Shown here: positions 5,520 to 6,039 of the stretch, piece by piece | How positions within the stretch are numbered: the first letter of the stretch is position 1 | Layout: the number at the start of each line of letters is the position of its first letter | NCBI GenBank assembly: GCA_937982605.1 | Contig: CALJLC010000393.1 | Span: 1 to 6,039 of the forward strand | Length of the DNA: 6,039 nt | DNA from: an uncultured Gemmatimonadales bacterium | Lineage (GTDB): Bacteria; Gemmatimonadota; Gemmatimonadetes; Longimicrobiales; Gaopeijiaceae | Direction of reading: 5' to 3' | Made by a program: the position numbers and the translations under genes | Notes under the pieces: model-generated | What the model was told of the DNA's origin: nothing | Seen by the model: the letters and a program-made list of their open reading frames with translations, nothing else | Database searches by the model: none

Positions 5520-6039
5520 TCAGGCGTGACCCGCCTGGGCGAACAGGTCCGTCGATATGTAGCGTTCCGCGAAGGAAGGCAAGACCGCCACGATGGTGCT
5601 GTCCTCCATGCCGTCGCGCCTGGCGATCTCGATCGAAGCCCAGATCGCCGCGCCCGCGCTGATGCCGCACGGCAGCCCCTCGACGCGCGCCGCCTCCCGC
5701 GCCATCGCGAAGGCGTCGTCGTTGAGGATCGTCATCACCTCGTCCACCAGGCTCATGTCGAGCACCTCCGGGACGAATCCCGCGCCGATCCCCTGGATCA
5801 TGTTGCCCGGACCCGGCTCGCCGCCCGAGAGGACCGGGCTCGTGGTCGGTTCGAGCGCCACCGAGTGCAGCTTCGGGTTGCGACGCTTGAGGACGTCGGA
5901 GACGCCGGTGATCGTCCCGCCGGTGCCCACACCGGCCACGAAGACGTCGATCCGGCCGTCCGTGTCGCGCCAGATCTCCTCGGCCGTGGTGCGCCGGTGG
6001 ATCTCGGGATTGGCCGGGTACGTGAACTGACTCGGCTGG
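5520..6039 (-). CDS. cysK: Cysteine synthase (O-acetylserine sulfhydrylase), C-terminal part
   Basis: The last 172 residues of a PLP enzyme that makes cysteine from O-acetylserine and sulfide in the cytoplasm; the N-terminal half with the PLP-binding lysine is outside the window. Visible signatures, in order: QFTYPANPEIHRRTTAEEIW near the left of the fragment, the phosphate-binding loop VAGVGTGGTITG, SPVLSGGEPGPGNMIQGIGA with the C-terminal substrate/cofactor region, LPCGISAGAA, and LPSFAERYISTDLF close to the end. The order and spacing match the CysK/CysM group. SGGEPGP...IQGIGAGFVP favours CysK over cystathionine beta-synthase-like relatives, and no CBS regulatory domain follows. The frame is open to the window edge; a GTG at 5939 inside it is an internal valine (FVAGVG), not a start. 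The gene ends 134 bp upstream of the small cytochrome c gene on the same strand, with no metabolic link evident. Confidence 0.94.
   Translation of the reverse strand, partial: QPSQFTYPANPEIHRRTTAEEIWRDTDGRIDVFVAGVGTGGTITGVSDVLKRRNPKLHSVALEPTTSPVLSGGEPGPGNMIQGIGAGFVPEVLDMSLVDEVMTILNDDAFAMAREAARVEGLPCGISAGAAIWASIEIARRDGMEDSTIVAVLPSFAERYISTDLFAQAGHA

Noticed and set aside
1..6039. tRNA or rRNA genes, CRISPR arrays, insertion sequences, phage or defence genes
   Set aside because: Looked for clover-leaf sequences, regularly spaced repeats, terminal inverted repeats with a transposase, and nuclease motifs; none seen.

Overview
This is about 6 kb of bacterial chromosome with very high GC (roughly 70% by eye) and strongly GC-biased third codon positions. 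It holds six protein-coding genes, two of them cut by the window edges. No tRNA, rRNA, CRISPR array or mobile element was seen. The mix of genes (a Rieske protein, a cytochrome b fused to two c-type heme domains, a small Planctomycete-type cytochrome c, a lipoprotein amidohydrolase and a secreted M1 peptidase) suggests a diderm, aerobically respiring bacterium of the Gemmatimonadota / Acidobacteriota / Planctomycetota type. Gemmatimonadota is my first guess. This is inference from gene architecture, not a database match.

Layout. (1) 1-2322, minus strand: a secreted M1-family zinc aminopeptidase (661-2322), followed 78 bp downstream by a lipoprotein amidohydrolase of the D-aminoacylase-like group (1-582, C-terminus outside the window). 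Both carry export signals and probably handle peptides or acylated amino acids outside the cytoplasm. (2) 2323-2492: a divergent intergenic region with two perfect inverted repeats and an extended -10-like element facing the respiratory genes. (3) 2493-4845, plus strand: a compact two-gene cytochrome bc operon, Rieske Fe-S protein then cytochrome b/diheme c fusion, separated by 7 bp. (4) 4846-4986: a convergent gap with a strong 14-bp-stem terminator. (5) 4987-5385, minus strand: a small exported monoheme cytochrome c. (6) 5520-6039, minus strand: the C-terminal half of cysteine synthase (CysK).

How the genes work together. The Rieske protein and the cytochrome b/c fusion together provide every redox centre of a quinol:cytochrome c oxidoreductase: the 2Fe-2S cluster, two b hemes and two c hemes. 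No separate cytochrome c1 is needed. The b part has seven predicted membrane helices, which would put its C-terminal heme domains in the periplasm. The small cytochrome c next door could be an electron-transfer partner, but it is on the opposite strand and the link is only positional.

I found no convincing undescribed system. The points most worth a second look are the tandem-duplicated c domains on a b6-type cytochrome b, the two inverted repeats in the divergent promoter region, and the loss of an expected motif in the amidohydrolase at the window edge.
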